Below, in pieces: positions 1 through 12,105 of a stretch of 64,000 bases of DNA (position 1 is its first letter; the number at the start of each line of letters is the position of its first letter). The stretch is from NCBI RefSeq assembly GCF_003604195.1, contig NZ_QXGR01000005.1, positions 1 to 64,000 of the forward strand, read 5' to 3'. The stretch comes from Simplicispira lacusdiani (GTDB taxonomy: Bacteria; Pseudomonadota; Gammaproteobacteria; Burkholderiales; Burkholderiaceae_C). The notes beneath the pieces were generated by a model. The model ran no database searches. It saw only the letters and a list, made by a program, of their open reading frames with translations, and was not told the origin of the DNA. The translations under genes were made by a program, and so were the position numbers.

Positions 1-84
1 ACCTGCGACATCAAGGACCCGACGCAGAACATCGTGTGGGTGACGCCCGAGGGGGGCGGTGGGCCCAACTACTCGGGCATGTGA
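1..84 (+). CDS. 3' end of an unrecognised gene (27 codons visible)
   Basis: Frame 1 is open from the window edge to a TGA at 82-84 and encodes a 27-residue tail ending in GGGGPNYSGM. A strong hairpin terminator follows within 20 bases, which supports a real gene end. The tail is too short for me to assign a family, and the product is unknown. Confidence 0.6.
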   Translation, partial: TCDIKDPTQNIVWVTPEGGGGPNYSGM

Positions 85-100
85 GCCCACGACCCCATGA

Positions 101-127
101 AGGGCCTGCACTTGCAGGCCCTTTTTT
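101..127 (+). terminator. Rho-independent terminator
   Basis: A near-perfect stem (AGGGCCTGCA / TGCAGGCCCT, loop of two bases) is followed directly by a run of six T. It sits 17 bases past the stop of the upstream gene and before the convergent DUF2164 gene. Confidence 0.9.
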
Positions 128-148
128 CATGCCGGTGCAGGCTGGGCA

Positions 149-424
149 TCACGGACGGCCACGCCGTTCACGCTCGCGCCGCGACCAGTACTGGAAAGCG
201 TCCTCGTGCAGTTCGATGTCGAGTTCCTCGACGCGCTGCAGCATGCGCTCCTGCACATCGGCCACGGCCTGGTTGTAGACCAGCGGAGCGATCTCTTCCA
301 GGAAGAAGCCAAGCAAGGCACCGGCGGCGATGTTGCCGATCTTCTGTTCCAGATGCTCCTGGAAATAGCGCTCGATGGAGGCCACGGCGTCCGCGCGGGC
401 CTGCCGGGGAATCTCGATGCCCAT
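149..424 (-). CDS. DUF2164 family protein
   Basis: A 91-residue protein that matches the DUF2164 family from memory: an amphipathic N-terminus (IEIPRQARADAVASIERYF), a central GNIAAGALLGFFLEEI segment, then VYNQAVADVQERM and a C-terminal LDIELHEDAFQYW. No function is established for the family. I chose the ATG at 424 because GGAG lies about 8 bases upstream and family members begin at this point; an upstream in-frame ATG at 466 would add 14 residues read from the dispersed repeat. It converges on the terminated gene at the window edge. No signal peptide or membrane segment is visible. Confidence 0.85.
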   Translation of the reverse strand: MGIEIPRQARADAVASIERYFQEHLEQKIGNIAAGALLGFFLEEIAPLVYNQAVADVQERMLQRVEELDIELHEDAFQYWSRRERERRGRP

Positions 425-440
425 GCAGTCGCTCCTTTTT

Positions 441-488
441 TGATAGCTAATGGCGCTTGATGGCAAAGCGCCTCATGCCATTTTGGCT
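441..488 (+). repeat. Dispersed repeat copy 1 (GATAGCT/GCGCTT family)
   Basis: Contains TGATAGCTAATGGCGCTTGATGG, split here as TGATAGCTAA and TGGCGCTTGATGG, followed by the returning arm AAGCGCC and a T-rich end. It lies between the Lrp-type gene and the DUF2164 gene. It is one of about a dozen related copies in the window. Confidence 0.7.
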
Positions 489-494
489 TGAATC

Positions 495-962
495 TCAGTG
501 CGCGAACAACGGCAGATCGGCCTTCTTCAGCGTGCGCAGCACGAAGCTGGAGCGGCTGTGGCGGATGCCCTTGATCTTGTAGAGCTTCTCGCGCAGCAGG
601 CGCTCGTAGTCGCGCGTGTCCTTCACCACCACGCGCAGCAGGTAGTCGTAGTCGCCCGACACCAGGTGCGCCTCGATCACCTCGGGAATGCTGGCCAGCG
701 TCTCGCCAAATTTCTCCAGCGTGTTGTCGGAATGGCTGTCTAGCGTGACCTGCACCAGCACCGTGTCGGCCAGGTCCAGCGACTGCGGGTTGATGCGCAC
801 CGTGTAGCCCTGGATGATGCCGGCCTCCTCCATCTTCTTGATGCGCCCCCAGCAGGGCGAAGGGCTCAGGCCCACGGCCTGGCCGATTTCCTGCAAGCTG
901 GCGCGCGCGTTACTCTGGAGCACGGAGAGAATTTTTCTGTCAAGTCGGTCCATGCAGCCCAT
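495..962 (-). CDS. Lrp/AsnC family transcriptional regulator
   Basis: A 155-residue one-domain-pair regulator. Residues 4-60 form the AsnC-type winged helix (LDRKILSVLQSNARASLQEI, then VGLSPSPCWGRIKKME). Residues 70-150 form the RAM/Lrp ligand-binding domain, with the GDYDYLLRVVVKD strand. Such proteins sense amino acids or related effectors and act as dimers to octamers. An ATG at 953 (MDRLDRK) is the more usual family start; neither start has a strong ribosome site. The gene is divergent from the riboswitch-controlled gcv genes 480 bases away, so a link to amino-acid metabolism is plausible but not shown. Confidence 0.9.
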   Translation of the reverse strand: MGCMDRLDRKILSVLQSNARASLQEIGQAVGLSPSPCWGRIKKMEEAGIIQGYTVRINPQSLDLADTVLVQVTLDSHSDNTLEKFGETLASIPEVIEAHLVSGDYDYLLRVVVKDTRDYERLLREKLYKIKGIRHSRSSFVLRTLKKADLPLFAH

Positions 963-1096
963 TATTCTTCATTCATGGAATTTGCAGAATATTTTTCTGC
1001 AGCAGAGCCATTCCTGCACAAATACAGAAAATCCATCCAGCGGCTCCGGGGCACACTTCTTCCATCAAGGCGCTCTTACCGGAACGCACGAAATGA

Positions 1097-1134
1097 CAAG
1101 GCCCCGGCTGGTTACCGCCAGACCGGGGCGCTTG
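1097..1134. other. Inverted repeat upstream of the gcv promoter
   Basis: An imperfect palindrome, GCCCCGGCTGG ... CCAGACCGGGGC with a six-base loop, ends beside the TTGACA of the gcv promoter. No T-tract follows on the plus strand. It could be a terminator remnant or a protein-binding site. The rest of the 963-1131 interval shows nothing I can assign. Confidence 0.45.
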
Positions 1135-1163
1135 ACAAACCCCACGGACAAAGCGGGTAGAAT
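1132..1163 (+). promoter_or_regulatory. Candidate sigma-70 promoter of the gcv operon
   Basis: TTGACA at 1132-1137 and TAGAAT at 1158-1163 are separated by 20 bases, longer than the usual 17. Transcription would start near 1170, right where the first glycine aptamer begins, which supports the call despite the spacing. Confidence 0.55.
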
Positions 1164-1171
1164 CGCGCCTT

Positions 1172-1395
1172 CGTCAGGAGAGAGTGCTCCGCCACCCGCG
1201 AGCAGCACCGCCGAAGGCGCAGGCACCCGCCGAACGCTCAGGCAAAAGGACTGGCAACCGCCCGCAGTGATGCGGGCGTTCCCTTGCTGGAGAGAGGTGG
1301 CCGCGCGCAACGCACAGGCCATCCACCGAAGGAGCAAGCCGCGCGGCCAGCCAGGGCGCAGCGGTGAATCTCTCAGGTAAAGCGGACAGCAGGGC
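1172..1395 (+). promoter_or_regulatory. Tandem glycine riboswitch
   Basis: Two glycine aptamers lie in series in the gcvT leader. The first (about 1172-1252) starts GTCAGGAGAGAG, has the core GCCGAAGG and closes with AACGCTCAGGCAAAAGGACTG (broken here as AACGCTCAGGC and AAAAGGACTG). The second (about 1282-1395) starts GCTGGAGAGAGG, has CACCGAAGGAGCAAG and closes with TCTCAGGTAAAGCGGACAGC. An extra stable hairpin (CGCCCGCA GTGA TGCGGGCG, 1259-1278) lies in or beside the linker. In the family, glycine binding switches on expression of the glycine cleavage system; the downstream genes here are exactly those. Confidence 0.95.
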
Positions 1396-1443
1396 AAATC
1401 CCGTGGCACCGGTGCCACGGCCCCCATTTGCCCTGGAGTCACC

Positions 1444-2580
1444 ATGTCCGCACCTTCCGCCGCTCCCCTGCTCACCACGCCCCTCAACGCGCTGCACATC
1501 GAACTGGGTGCCCGCATGGTGCCGTTCGCCGGCTACTCCATGCCCGTGCAGTACCCCGCCGGCCTGATGGCCGAGCACCTGCACACGCGCCAGGCGGCCG
1601 GCCTGTTCGACGTCTCGCACATGGGCCAGTTGCGCCTGGTCGGCCCGGACGCCGCCGCCGCCTTCGAGAGCCTAATGCCCGTGGACGTGATCGACCTGCC
1701 CGTGGGCAAGCAGCGCTACGGCCTGCTGCTCAACGACGAGGGCGGCATCATCGACGACCTGATGTTCTTCCGCGTGGCGCAGGAGGAACTGTTCGTCATC
1801 GTCAACGGCGCCTGCAAGGTCGGCGACATCGCCCACATCCAGGCGCGCATCGGCCAGCGCTGCCAAGTCATTCCGCTGCCCGACCACGCCCTGCTCGCCC
1901 TGCAGGGCCCGCAGGCCGCCACGGCCCTGGCGCGCCTCGCGCCCGGCGTGGAAAAGCTGGTGTTCATGACCGGCGGCAACTTCCAGATCGCGGGCTGCGA
2001 CTGCTTCGTCACGCGCAGCGGCTACACGGGCGAGGACGGCTTCGAGATCTCCGTGCCCGCCGCGCAGGCCGAGGCCCTGGCCCGGACCCTGCTGGCCCAG
2101 CCCGAGGTCAAGCCCATCGGTCTGGGCGCGCGCAACTCGCTGCGCCTGGAGGCCGGCCTGTGCCTCTACGGCAACGACATCGACACCACCACCACGCCCG
2201 TGGAGGCCGCGCTGAACTGGGCCATGCAGAAGGTGCGCCGCACCGGCGGCGCGCGCGCGGGCGGCTTCCCCGGCGCCGACAAGGTGCTGGCCCAACTCGA
2301 CAACCCCGCCAGCGTGGCGCGCAAGCGCGTGGGCCTCGTGGCCCTGGAGCGCGTGCCCGTGCGCGAGCACACCGAGCTGCAGAGCGAAGGCGGCCAGAAG
2401 ATCGGCGAGGTCACCAGCGGCCTGCTCGGCCCCAGCTTCGACAAGCCCATCGCCCTGGCCTATGTGGACGCCCAGCATGCCGCCATCGGCACGCGCGTCA
2501 ACGCCATCGTGCGCGGCAAGGCCGTGCCCATGGAAGTCTGTGCCACCCCCTTCGTGCCCACGCGCTACTACCGCGGCTAA
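1444..2580 (+). CDS. gcvT: Glycine cleavage system T protein (aminomethyltransferase)
   Basis: GcvT, 378 residues, transfers the methylene group from aminomethyl-lipoyl GcvH to tetrahydrofolate and releases ammonia. Visible family signatures are the N-terminal [22 protein letters not shown], the GGIIDDL segment around residues 100-106 that carries the catalytic aspartate, [12 protein letters not shown], and [20 protein letters not shown]. Length is normal for the family. It is the first gene after the tandem glycine riboswitch, and gcvH and gcvP follow on the same strand, so glycine should induce all three. The start ATG is about 50 bases past the second aptamer. Confidence 0.97.
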   Translation: MSAPSAAPLLTTPLNALHIELGARMVPFAGYSMPVQYPAGLMAEHLHTRQAAGLFDVSHMGQLRLVGPDAAAAFESLMPVDVIDLPVGKQRYGLLLNDEGGIIDDLMFFRVAQEELFVIVNGACKVGDIAHIQARIGQRCQVIPLPDHALLALQGPQAATALARLAPGVEKLVFMTGGNFQIAGCDCFVTRSGYTGEDGFEISVPAAQAEALARTLLAQPEVKPIGLGARNSLRLEAGLCLYGNDIDTTTTPVEAALNWAMQKVRRTGGARAGGFPGADKVLAQLDNPASVARKRVGLVALERVPVREHTELQSEGGQKIGEVTSGLLGPSFDKPIALAYVDAQHAAIGTRVNAIVRGKAVPMEVCATPFVPTRYYRG

Positions 2581-2638
2581 AACCGCCACGGGCGCAGGCT
2601 ACATTCCGGATTCCCTTCATCTTTCAGGAGACCCTCCC

Positions 2639-3013
2639 ATGACGATCAAATTTTCCAAGGACCACGAGTGGATCAACGCCGCCGACGCCAACGCCGCCGT
2701 GGTCGGCATCACGGTGCACGCCCAGGACGCCCTGGGTGACGTGGTGTTCGTGGACCTGCCCGCCGTGGGCGCCAGCTTCTCCCAGGGCGACGTGGCCGGC
2801 GTGGTCGAGTCCGTGAAGGCCGCCGCCGACGTATACATCCCCGTGTCGGGCGAGGTCGTCGAAGTGAACGAGGCGCTGCGCGCCGACCCCTCGCTGGCCA
2901 ACTCCGACCCGCTGGGCGCCGGCTGGTTCTTCAAGATCAAGCTGTCCGACCCGTCGCAACTGGACGGCCTGATGGACGAGACCGCCTATTCGAGCTTTGC
3001 CGCCAGCGCCTGA
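2639..3013 (+). CDS. gcvH: Glycine cleavage system H protein
   Basis: GcvH, 124 residues, carries the lipoyl arm that shuttles the aminomethyl intermediate between GcvP, GcvT and lipoamide dehydrogenase. The lipoyl-lysine motif is [12 protein letters not shown] with Lys60. The strand motif [12 protein letters not shown] precedes it and the C-terminal [14 protein letters not shown] is typical. The start is fixed by CAGGAG nine bases before the ATG; a longer frame reading back into gcvT is spurious. It follows gcvT by 58 bases and belongs to the same operon. Confidence 0.97.
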   Translation: MTIKFSKDHEWINAADANAAVVGITVHAQDALGDVVFVDLPAVGASFSQGDVAGVVESVKAAADVYIPVSGEVVEVNEALRADPSLANSDPLGAGWFFKIKLSDPSQLDGLMDETAYSSFAASA

Positions 3014-3030
3014 GCGTCGCAGCAAAAACC

Positions 3031-3108
3031 ATAGCATCTCGCGCTTGTATTCAGGCACTTTCAAAATGAAAAGTGCCTGAAAGCCTTTGAATACAAGTGC
3101 CAGATGCT
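3031..3108. repeat. Large palindrome in the gcvH-gcvP gap, related to the dispersed repeat (copy 2)
   Basis: A long hairpin with nested arms: CTTGTATTC (3044-3052) pairs with GAATACAAG (3089-3097), and AGGCACTTT (3053-3061) pairs with AAAGTGCCT (3070-3078). An outermost AGCATCT/AGATGCT pair closes it. The element begins ATAGCATCTCGCGCTTG, like the other dispersed copies, and looks like a copy joined to a partly inverted second one. Confidence 0.75.
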
Positions 3109-3144
3109 CACTTTTTCATATTGCCTTTGAGACTGGTTCCCGCC

Positions 3145-6039
<2,895 letters not shown>

Positions 6040-6052
6040 CCCCAGGCCCCAG

Positions 6053-6076
6053 CCGCCGTGGCCCCGGCCACGGCGG
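6053..6076 (+). other. GC-rich hairpin after gcvP
   Basis: CCGCCGTGG and CCACGGCGG form a perfect nine-pair stem with a six-base loop, 13 bases after the gcvP stop. There is no T-tract, so it is at best a weak terminator or an mRNA-stabilising 3' end. Confidence 0.5.
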
Positions 6077-6186
6077 TGGATGCGACTGTGGCCGTGGGCT
6101 GGCAACGCGCTGCAGCACTACTGTTTTTGTAGCGCACTATCATTGGCAACCCTGCGGCAGAAGGCGTTTTCCTTCGATCCGCCGCG

Positions 6187-7591
<1,405 letters not shown>

Positions 7592-7599
<8 letters not shown>

Positions 7600-8203
7600 T
7601 GGGCACACCGGCCCGGCGAACCCGTCGTGCCAGGTGTGCGACCCCGCCACCCTGCAGGCCCTGCTGCAAGCCCAACCCACGCTGGCCGCGCTGTGGCCCA
7701 CCCTGCCCCGGCGCAGCCATGCGGCGGGGACCGAGCTGCTGCGCGTGGGCGAGGCCAGCACGCGCTGCTGGCTGATCGAGCAGGGCCTTGTGCGCATGTA
7801 CTACCTGAGCGACCAGGGCGTGGCGCGCAACCGTTCGTTTCACGCCCAAGGCCACTGGGTGGCGGGCGGCCTGCCCACGCAGAGCCTGCCCAGCCCCTGC
7901 ACCATCGAAGCCCTCGAACCCCTGCAGACCGTGGAGCTGGACTTTGCCACCCTGCGCAACCTGCGCCAGCAGGTGCCCTGCCTGCAGCCCTTGCTGGAAG
8001 AAGCCCTGGGCTACCTCTTTGCGCAGCACGCGCAGCGCGAGGCACAGTTGCTCACCCTCTCGCCCGAAGCGCGCTACCGCGCCTTTCTGGCCGAGCATGC
8101 AGCCCTGCTGCCGCGCCTGCCCCAGCACCAGGTGGCGAGCTACCTCGGCATCTCGCCGGTGTCGCTGTCGCGCATCCGCGCGCGCATGCGTGGCGATGCC
8201 TGA
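7592..8203 (+). CDS. Crp/Fnr family transcriptional regulator
   Basis: A 203-residue regulator with an N-terminal cyclic-nucleotide-binding-type beta barrel (GTELLRVGEASTRCWLIEQGLVRMYY) and a C-terminal helix-turn-helix (LPQHQVASYLGISPVSLSRIRARM). No cysteine cluster for an Fe-S centre is obvious, so it is not a clear Fnr. The only plausible start is GTG at 7592, overlapping the DAHP synthase stop. Its effector and targets cannot be read from the sequence. The coupling with an aromatic-pathway enzyme may be incidental. Confidence 0.88.
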
Positions 8204-8238
8204 TTGAAAAACGCCTCGACCGCCCGATAGGCCGGTTT

Positions 8239-8820
8239 TCAAGGCGAAGACGAAGGCGGCCAGGCCATCACCGACCGATCCCGCGCGGGCATGACGATGC
8301 GGGGCAGGCTGTGCGCGTCCAGCTGCGCCTGGGCGTCCAGCAGTCCGTTCAGGTGCAGCACATAGGCCGTCGCGGCATAGACCTCGTCGCTCGACAGACT
8401 CTTGGGCGCATGGTGCGGCATGGCACGGCGCACGTAGTCGAACAGCGTGGTGGCATAGGGCCAGCGCGCGCCCACCGACATCACATGCAGCGGGTACTGG
8501 CGTATGCGCAGCGGCCGCAGCGGGTCGCTCCAGCCGATAAAGCCGTCCGACCCCGCCAGCCGCGCCGCCGGCCCCTCGATGCCCCGGGCGCCGTGGCAGG
8601 CCGCGCACTGTGCCTGGTACAGCCGCGCGCCCTGCGCCACGCTGCCCTGGCCTGGGGGCAGGTTGCGCCCATCAGGAAACACGGTGATCGACAGCCGCTG
8701 CACCTGCGCGGCATCCAGTGGCTGGCCCAGCCCCACTGCGGGCAGCTCGGCGCCTGCCTGGGCGGTGGCCACGCCCACCAGTGCACCCCACAGTACCCCG
8801 GTGCACACAGCGTTACGCAT
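8239..8820 (-). CDS. soxD: SoxD-like c-type cytochrome
   Basis: A 193-residue exported monohaem cytochrome. It has a signal peptide (MRNAVCTGVLWGALVGVATAQ) and a single CAACH haem site in LYQAQCAACHGARGIEGPAARLAG, then a DYVRRAMPHHAPKSLS segment with a likely axial methionine. It starts at ATG 8820, overlapping the stop of the SoxC-like gene, so the pair are co-translated. In the family, the cytochrome takes electrons from the molybdenum subunit. It is much shorter than the dihaem SoxD of classical Sox systems, so SorB-like sulfite dehydrogenase cytochrome is an alternative name. Confidence 0.75.
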   Translation of the reverse strand: MRNAVCTGVLWGALVGVATAQAGAELPAVGLGQPLDAAQVQRLSITVFPDGRNLPPGQGSVAQGARLYQAQCAACHGARGIEGPAARLAGSDGFIGWSDPLRPLRIRQYPLHVMSVGARWPYATTLFDYVRRAMPHHAPKSLSSDEVYAATAYVLHLNGLLDAQAQLDAHSLPRIVMPARDRSVMAWPPSSSP

Positions 8821-10051
8821 AGACGTTCTCCACCACGCCATCGCTGCCCACGCGCCAGGCCTGGATGGCGTTGTAGTGGTTGAACGAATGCAGGGCATAG
8901 CGGCGCTTCCACTCGCTGCGGGTGGGCTGCACGCGGCCCTGCTCGTCCGTGGCCCGGCTCATCAGCACGGCCTTGCGGCCATTCCAGCGCCATGGCAGCG
9001 TGAAGCGGGTAAAGGCCCGGTCGTGCACCGGGCCCTGCAACTGGGCGGGCGCCCAGTGCTGGCCGCCATCCACCGAAACGTCCACCCGCGCAATCCGCCC
9101 ATGGCCCGACCAGGCCAGGCCGCCGATCTCGAAAAACCCCTGGGGCTGCGGCAGCGTCTGCTGGCCCGATGGATGGGTGATGACCGACTTCACATCCATG
9201 TGCAGCGCAAAGCGCTCGATGCGCCCGTCGGCCAGTACCTGGGTGTACAGGCCGGATTCGTCCTTGGTGTGGGCGGGCGCATCGGTCACCTCCAGCCGGT
9301 GCAGCCACTTGACCTGCGTATTGCCCTCCCACCCGGGCATGAACAGCCGCATGGGGTAGCCCTGCGAAGGCCGCAGCCGCTCGCCGTTCTGGTACAGGGC
9401 CACCATGGCATCGCGCAGCAAGGGTGTCAGTGGCAGGCTGCGGCTGTGCGAACCGCCATCGGCTCCCTCGGCCACCACCCACTGCGCGCCTTCTTTCAAG
9501 CCCGCTTCGTGCAGCAGATACGACAGGGGCACGCCCGTCCACTCCGAGCACGACACCTCGCCCGCGATCTCGCCCAGAGTCTGGTCCAGCGCCGTGGGCG
9601 AGAGCGCATTGGCCGCCGAATTGCCCGCGCATTCCAGGAAATGGATGCGGCTGACCATGGGGTAGCGCAACAGGCGCTCCAGGTCGAAGCGCAGGGGCTT
9701 GCGGACCATGCCATGCACCATCAGTTCATGCTGCCGTGGCGCGATGTCGGGCAATCCGTTGTGGTGCACCGCGAAATGCAGCCCGCTCGGGGTGATGATG
9801 CCGCGCTGCTCCTGCAAGGGCGTGCGCCAGGCCGCGAACCCGGACACATTCGACGCGATGCGCTGGACCGACTGCTCGTGGGGCGATGGCTGGCCGTAGG
9901 GCAGGTCCGCACCCCCCAGCGTCCTCATGGAATCGGGCATGCGCGCAGCCAGCGGCTCGGCGGCCTGCGCCACCAGCCCTCCGGCCCCCAGAGTCAGTCC
10001 GCCCAGAAAATCCCGCCGCGCCAACCGGCCCCGGCCACCCGATGAAAGCAT
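8813..10051 (-). CDS. soxC: SoxC-like sulfane/sulfite dehydrogenase, molybdopterin subunit
   Basis: A 412-residue sulfite-oxidase-family molybdoenzyme. The N-terminus has a Tat signal (ARRDFLGGLTLGAGG). The SoxC-type segment WRTPLQEQRGIITPSGLHF is followed by HFLECAGNS, whose cysteine should bind the molybdenum cofactor, and by RLFMPGWEGNTQVKWL. A C-terminal dimerisation domain ends the chain. Start ATG 10051 has GGGGAA a few bases upstream; ATG 10066 is also in frame. It overlaps the cytochrome gene. No soxXYZAB genes are present nearby, so the enzyme may act alone on sulfite or another sulfur compound in the periplasm. Confidence 0.85.
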   Translation of the reverse strand: MLSSGGRGRLARRDFLGGLTLGAGGLVAQAAEPLAARMPDSMRTLGGADLPYGQPSPHEQSVQRIASNVSGFAAWRTPLQEQRGIITPSGLHFAVHHNGLPDIAPRQHELMVHGMVRKPLRFDLERLLRYPMVSRIHFLECAGNSAANALSPTALDQTLGEIAGEVSCSEWTGVPLSYLLHEAGLKEGAQWVVAEGADGGSHSRSLPLTPLLRDAMVALYQNGERLRPSQGYPMRLFMPGWEGNTQVKWLHRLEVTDAPAHTKDESGLYTQVLADGRIERFALHMDVKSVITHPSGQQTLPQPQGFFEIGGLAWSGHGRIARVDVSVDGGQHWAPAQLQGPVHDRAFTRFTLPWRWNGRKAVLMSRATDEQGRVQPTRSEWKRRYALHSFNHYNAIQAWRVGSDGVVENVYA

Positions 10052-10172
10052 GTGTGTTCCCCGCATCCCAAAGCGGCACCCATCGGCCGCAACGTCAGTG
10101 TTGCAGCGGGGGCACGGCAGCGCATCAACCTTTGTTAACGCACTTGCAAGACCGGCCGGGCCAGGTGGTGCT

Positions 10173-11204
10173 CTACAAAGCGTCGAGCGGGCTCAGAATC
10201 CCGCGCCCGCCCTTGTTGAGCACATGCGTGTAAATCATGGTGGTGCTCACATCGGCATGGCCCAGCAGCTCCTGCACCGTGCGAATGTCATAACCCGCCT
10301 GCAGCAAATGCGTGGCAAACGAATGCCGCAGCACATGGGGCGACACCGGCTTGGCAATCTGCGTACGCCGCGCCGCCTCGCGCACGGCGCGCTGCACCGA
10401 TTCGGGGTACACATGGTGGCGCCGCTCCAGCAGCTCGCCCGTGCGGACATCGGGACGCGGATCGGTGGAGCGCACTGGCGACGGAAACACCCACTGCCAG
10501 GCCCAGCTTTGGTCGGCCTGGGGGTATTTGACGGCCAGCGCATACGGCAGATACACACGGCCAAAACCAGCGGCCAGATCCTTTTCGTGCAGCGCGCGGG
10601 CCTTTTGCAATTGCGCCTGCAAAGGCGCAATCAAGTTCTCCGGCAGCACCGTCACCCGATCTTTGTTGCCCTTGCCCTCGCGCACCACGATTTCGCGGCG
10701 GGCAAACTCCACATCCTTCACGCGAAGGCGCAGCGCCTCCAACAGGCGCATGCCCGTGCCATAGAGCAACTGCGCAATCAGGCCCGTGGTGCCATCCATG
10801 TGCAGCAATAGCTCGCGCACCTCTGTGGGCGTCAGCACCACCGGCAGGCGCTTGGGTGTTTTGGCTTGAACCACCTCATTGAGCCAGGGCAAATCCGTCT
10901 CCAGCACCTGCTTGTACAAATACAGCAGCGCCGCCTTGGCCTGGTTTTGCGTGGAGGCAGAAACCTGCCTATCAACCGCCAAATGGCTCAAAAATGCCTC
11001 CACATCAGCCGCACCCATCTCTTGCGGGTGGCGCTTGCCATGAAACACGATAAAACGCCGTGCCCAGTCGATATACGCCTCTTCGGTGCGAATGCTGTAA
11101 TGCCGCGTGCGCAGGTGAATGCGCATACGTTCCAGCAGCTTGGGCGGCCGGGGCGCGACGGGGTCGCTGGTGGGCTGTGAGGATTCAGCGGGGCGCTCTG
11201 TCAT
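10173..11204 (-). CDS. intI: Integron integrase (IntI tyrosine recombinase)
   Basis: A 343-residue tyrosine recombinase with all catalytic residues visible: Arg153 ([14 protein letters not shown]), Lys178 (GKGNKDR), His290 and Arg293 ([14 protein letters not shown]), His316 ([12 protein letters not shown]) and Tyr325. The insertion between the lysine and the HxxR box, [19 protein letters not shown], marks it as IntI rather than XerC/D; in the family this helix binds the folded single-stranded attC. The gene reads toward soxC and away from the cassettes, the usual divergent layout. It is intact, so the array may still be active. Class 1 integron 3' genes are absent, so this is a chromosomal integron. 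Confidence 0.96.
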   Translation of the reverse strand: MTERPAESSQPTSDPVAPRPPKLLERMRIHLRTRHYSIRTEEAYIDWARRFIVFHGKRHPQEMGAADVEAFLSHLAVDRQVSASTQNQAKAALLYLYKQVLETDLPWLNEVVQAKTPKRLPVVLTPTEVRELLLHMDGTTGLIAQLLYGTGMRLLEALRLRVKDVEFARREIVVREGKGNKDRVTVLPENLIAPLQAQLQKARALHEKDLAAGFGRVYLPYALAVKYPQADQSWAWQWVFPSPVRSTDPRPDVRTGELLERRHHVYPESVQRAVREAARRTQIAKPVSPHVLRHSFATHLLQAGYDIRTVQELLGHADVSTTMIYTHVLNKGGRGILSPLDAL

Positions 11205-11210
11205 CCGCGA

Positions 11211-11232
11211 AATTTTAGGTTTGCCTAATTTT
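11211..11232. promoter_or_regulatory. Inverted repeat upstream of intI
   Basis: TTAGG-TTTG-CCTAA lies 10-25 bases before the intI start, flanked by T and A runs. It may be an operator or part of the attI/intI promoter region. No LexA-type CTGT-N8-ACAG box was seen. Confidence 0.4.
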
Positions 11233-11318
11233 CCGAATGTCGGGGTTTACGCGTGGCTGCTGTTGCGGTGGTTGTCTTGGCGGACTGATCGGGCTACCAT
11301 GCCTGTCGTCTATTTCTA

Positions 11319-11325
11319 GTTAGGC
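11319..11325 (+). other. Candidate attI core site (GTTAGGC)
   Basis: A perfect GTTRRRY core lies 115 bases from the intI start, at the left edge of the first cassette. IntI would cut between G11319 and T11320. The full attI would extend leftward to about 11240, but I cannot define the extra IntI-binding sites. Confidence 0.75.
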
Positions 11326-11639
11326 CCACTGAAACCCCGCTTTATTTGGCCCATGTTGATTCAAACGGCATTTAGTTTCTCAAGCGCTGTTCAGCGCTGG
11401 GTTTGCCGTTTCTCCGGGCTTCGCCTGCTGGCATTGCGTCGTTTTCCAGTCTTTTTGGCCTCTAGCCATTGCGTAGCAAGCGCAAGCAGCTATCGTTTTC
11501 GTAGTGCTGTGCCGCCTCGGTGGCGCAGCGCTTTTTCACAGTTAGCGCCCGTCGCCAAATTCAGGTTATCCGTTTCAGCTTCTGGCTCTAACATTTCGGT
11601 CAAGCCGACCCGCCTTCGGCGGTCGGCTTACCTCGCCCG
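11320..11639 (+). other. Cassette 1: no convincing gene (non-coding module 1)
   Basis: This 320-base cassette has no ORF with a ribosome site. An ORF at 11353-11643 (96 codons) runs into the attC and ends in the TAG of its GTTAG core, the usual artefact of attC read-through. The middle (11453-11503) is a copy of the chromosomal dispersed repeat. The segment resembles 12953-13235 in layout and in part in sequence. Confidence 0.6.
11453..11503 (-). repeat. Dispersed repeat copy 3, inside cassette 1
   Basis: Read on the minus strand it begins AAAACGATAGCTGCTTGCG and ends GGCTAGAGGCCAAAAAG, matching the chromosomal copies near 22692 and 52127. It places a host-type repeat inside a mobile cassette. 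Confidence 0.75.
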
Positions 11640-11645
11640 TTAGAA
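11584..11645 (+). other. attC site 1
   Basis: Starts with TCTAAC (inverse core) and ends GTTAGAA. Between them AAGCCGACCCGCC and GGCGGTCGGCTT form a long imperfect stem around a TTC loop, as expected for a folded attC. The core's last base departs from GTTRRRY. Confidence 0.85.
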
Positions 11646-11660
11646 ATCAAAGGAGAATTT

Positions 11661-11975
11661 ATGGCCCGTTGGACAGAAACTCATGCCGATATGGTTCATA
11701 TGGCTACGATTCAGAAAGAGTTCCCAATTTTTGGCATTGTTTCTGTTGCTCTTAAGAATGGCTCAACAATCGAGGGAGTCATCCGGCGAGTGAATTTTGG
11801 CAACAATGCTGGGCGTGGCGGTTGGCGCTACTACGGCGAATATGAGTTAGAAACCATCGAAGGGAATCGCTGGGTCATTGACATACTTGACATTGATTCA
11901 GCTCATGATGTTTGGCAAAGCCGCCACACGGCCTATCAAGCAGCAGGTCTCATCACCATATTAGGTGGCGTCTAA
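11661..11975 (+). CDS. Cassette 2 protein, small beta-barrel-like, unknown function
   Basis: A 104-residue cytosolic protein and the sole gene of cassette 2. AAAGGAG seven bases before the ATG gives it an excellent ribosome site. The segment FGIVSVALKNGSTIEGVI, then RYYGEYELETIEG and RWVIDILDID, looks like a small SH3/Sm-type barrel: hydrophobic strands separated by a glycine turn. Cassette proteins with Lsm-like folds are known from structural surveys, so an oligomeric RNA- or ligand-binding role is possible, but that is inference. GC content is about 48%, well below the chromosome, which fits recent acquisition. No signal peptide is visible. Confidence 0.8.
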   Translation: MARWTETHADMVHMATIQKEFPIFGIVSVALKNGSTIEGVIRRVNFGNNAGRGGWRYYGEYELETIEGNRWVIDILDIDSAHDVWQSRHTAYQAAGLITILGGV

Positions 11976-12011
11976 CTTACCCATTCGGCTACCTTCTTTC
12001 TTGCGCTTCGG

Positions 12012-12071
12012 GTCTAACCCGGCGCTCAAGCCGACCCGCATACTGCGGGCGGCTTACCTTGTCCGTTAAAC
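12012..12071 (+). other. attC site 2
   Basis: A 60-base site bounded by GTCTAAC (inverse core) and GTTAAAC (core), both perfect matches. AAGCCGACCCGCA and TGCGGGCGGCTT form the stem around a TAC loop. It is nearly identical to attC 3 at 13176. Confidence 0.92.
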
Positions 12072-12105
12072 ACATCAAATTAAAATTTCCAGTCCAGGAT
12101 GATTT

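Noticed and set aside
6053..6076. A full terminator after gcvP
   Set aside because: The stem is strong but no T-tract follows.
11205..11319. A SOS (LexA) box in the intI region
   Set aside because: No CTGT-N8-ACAG pattern is visible.
11353..11643. A 96-codon ORF in cassette 1 and its 89-codon relative at 12964-13233
   Set aside because: Both end in the GTTAG of attC, have no ribosome site, and include translation of the dispersed repeat. I treat them as read-through of related DNA, though a tiny real family cannot be excluded.
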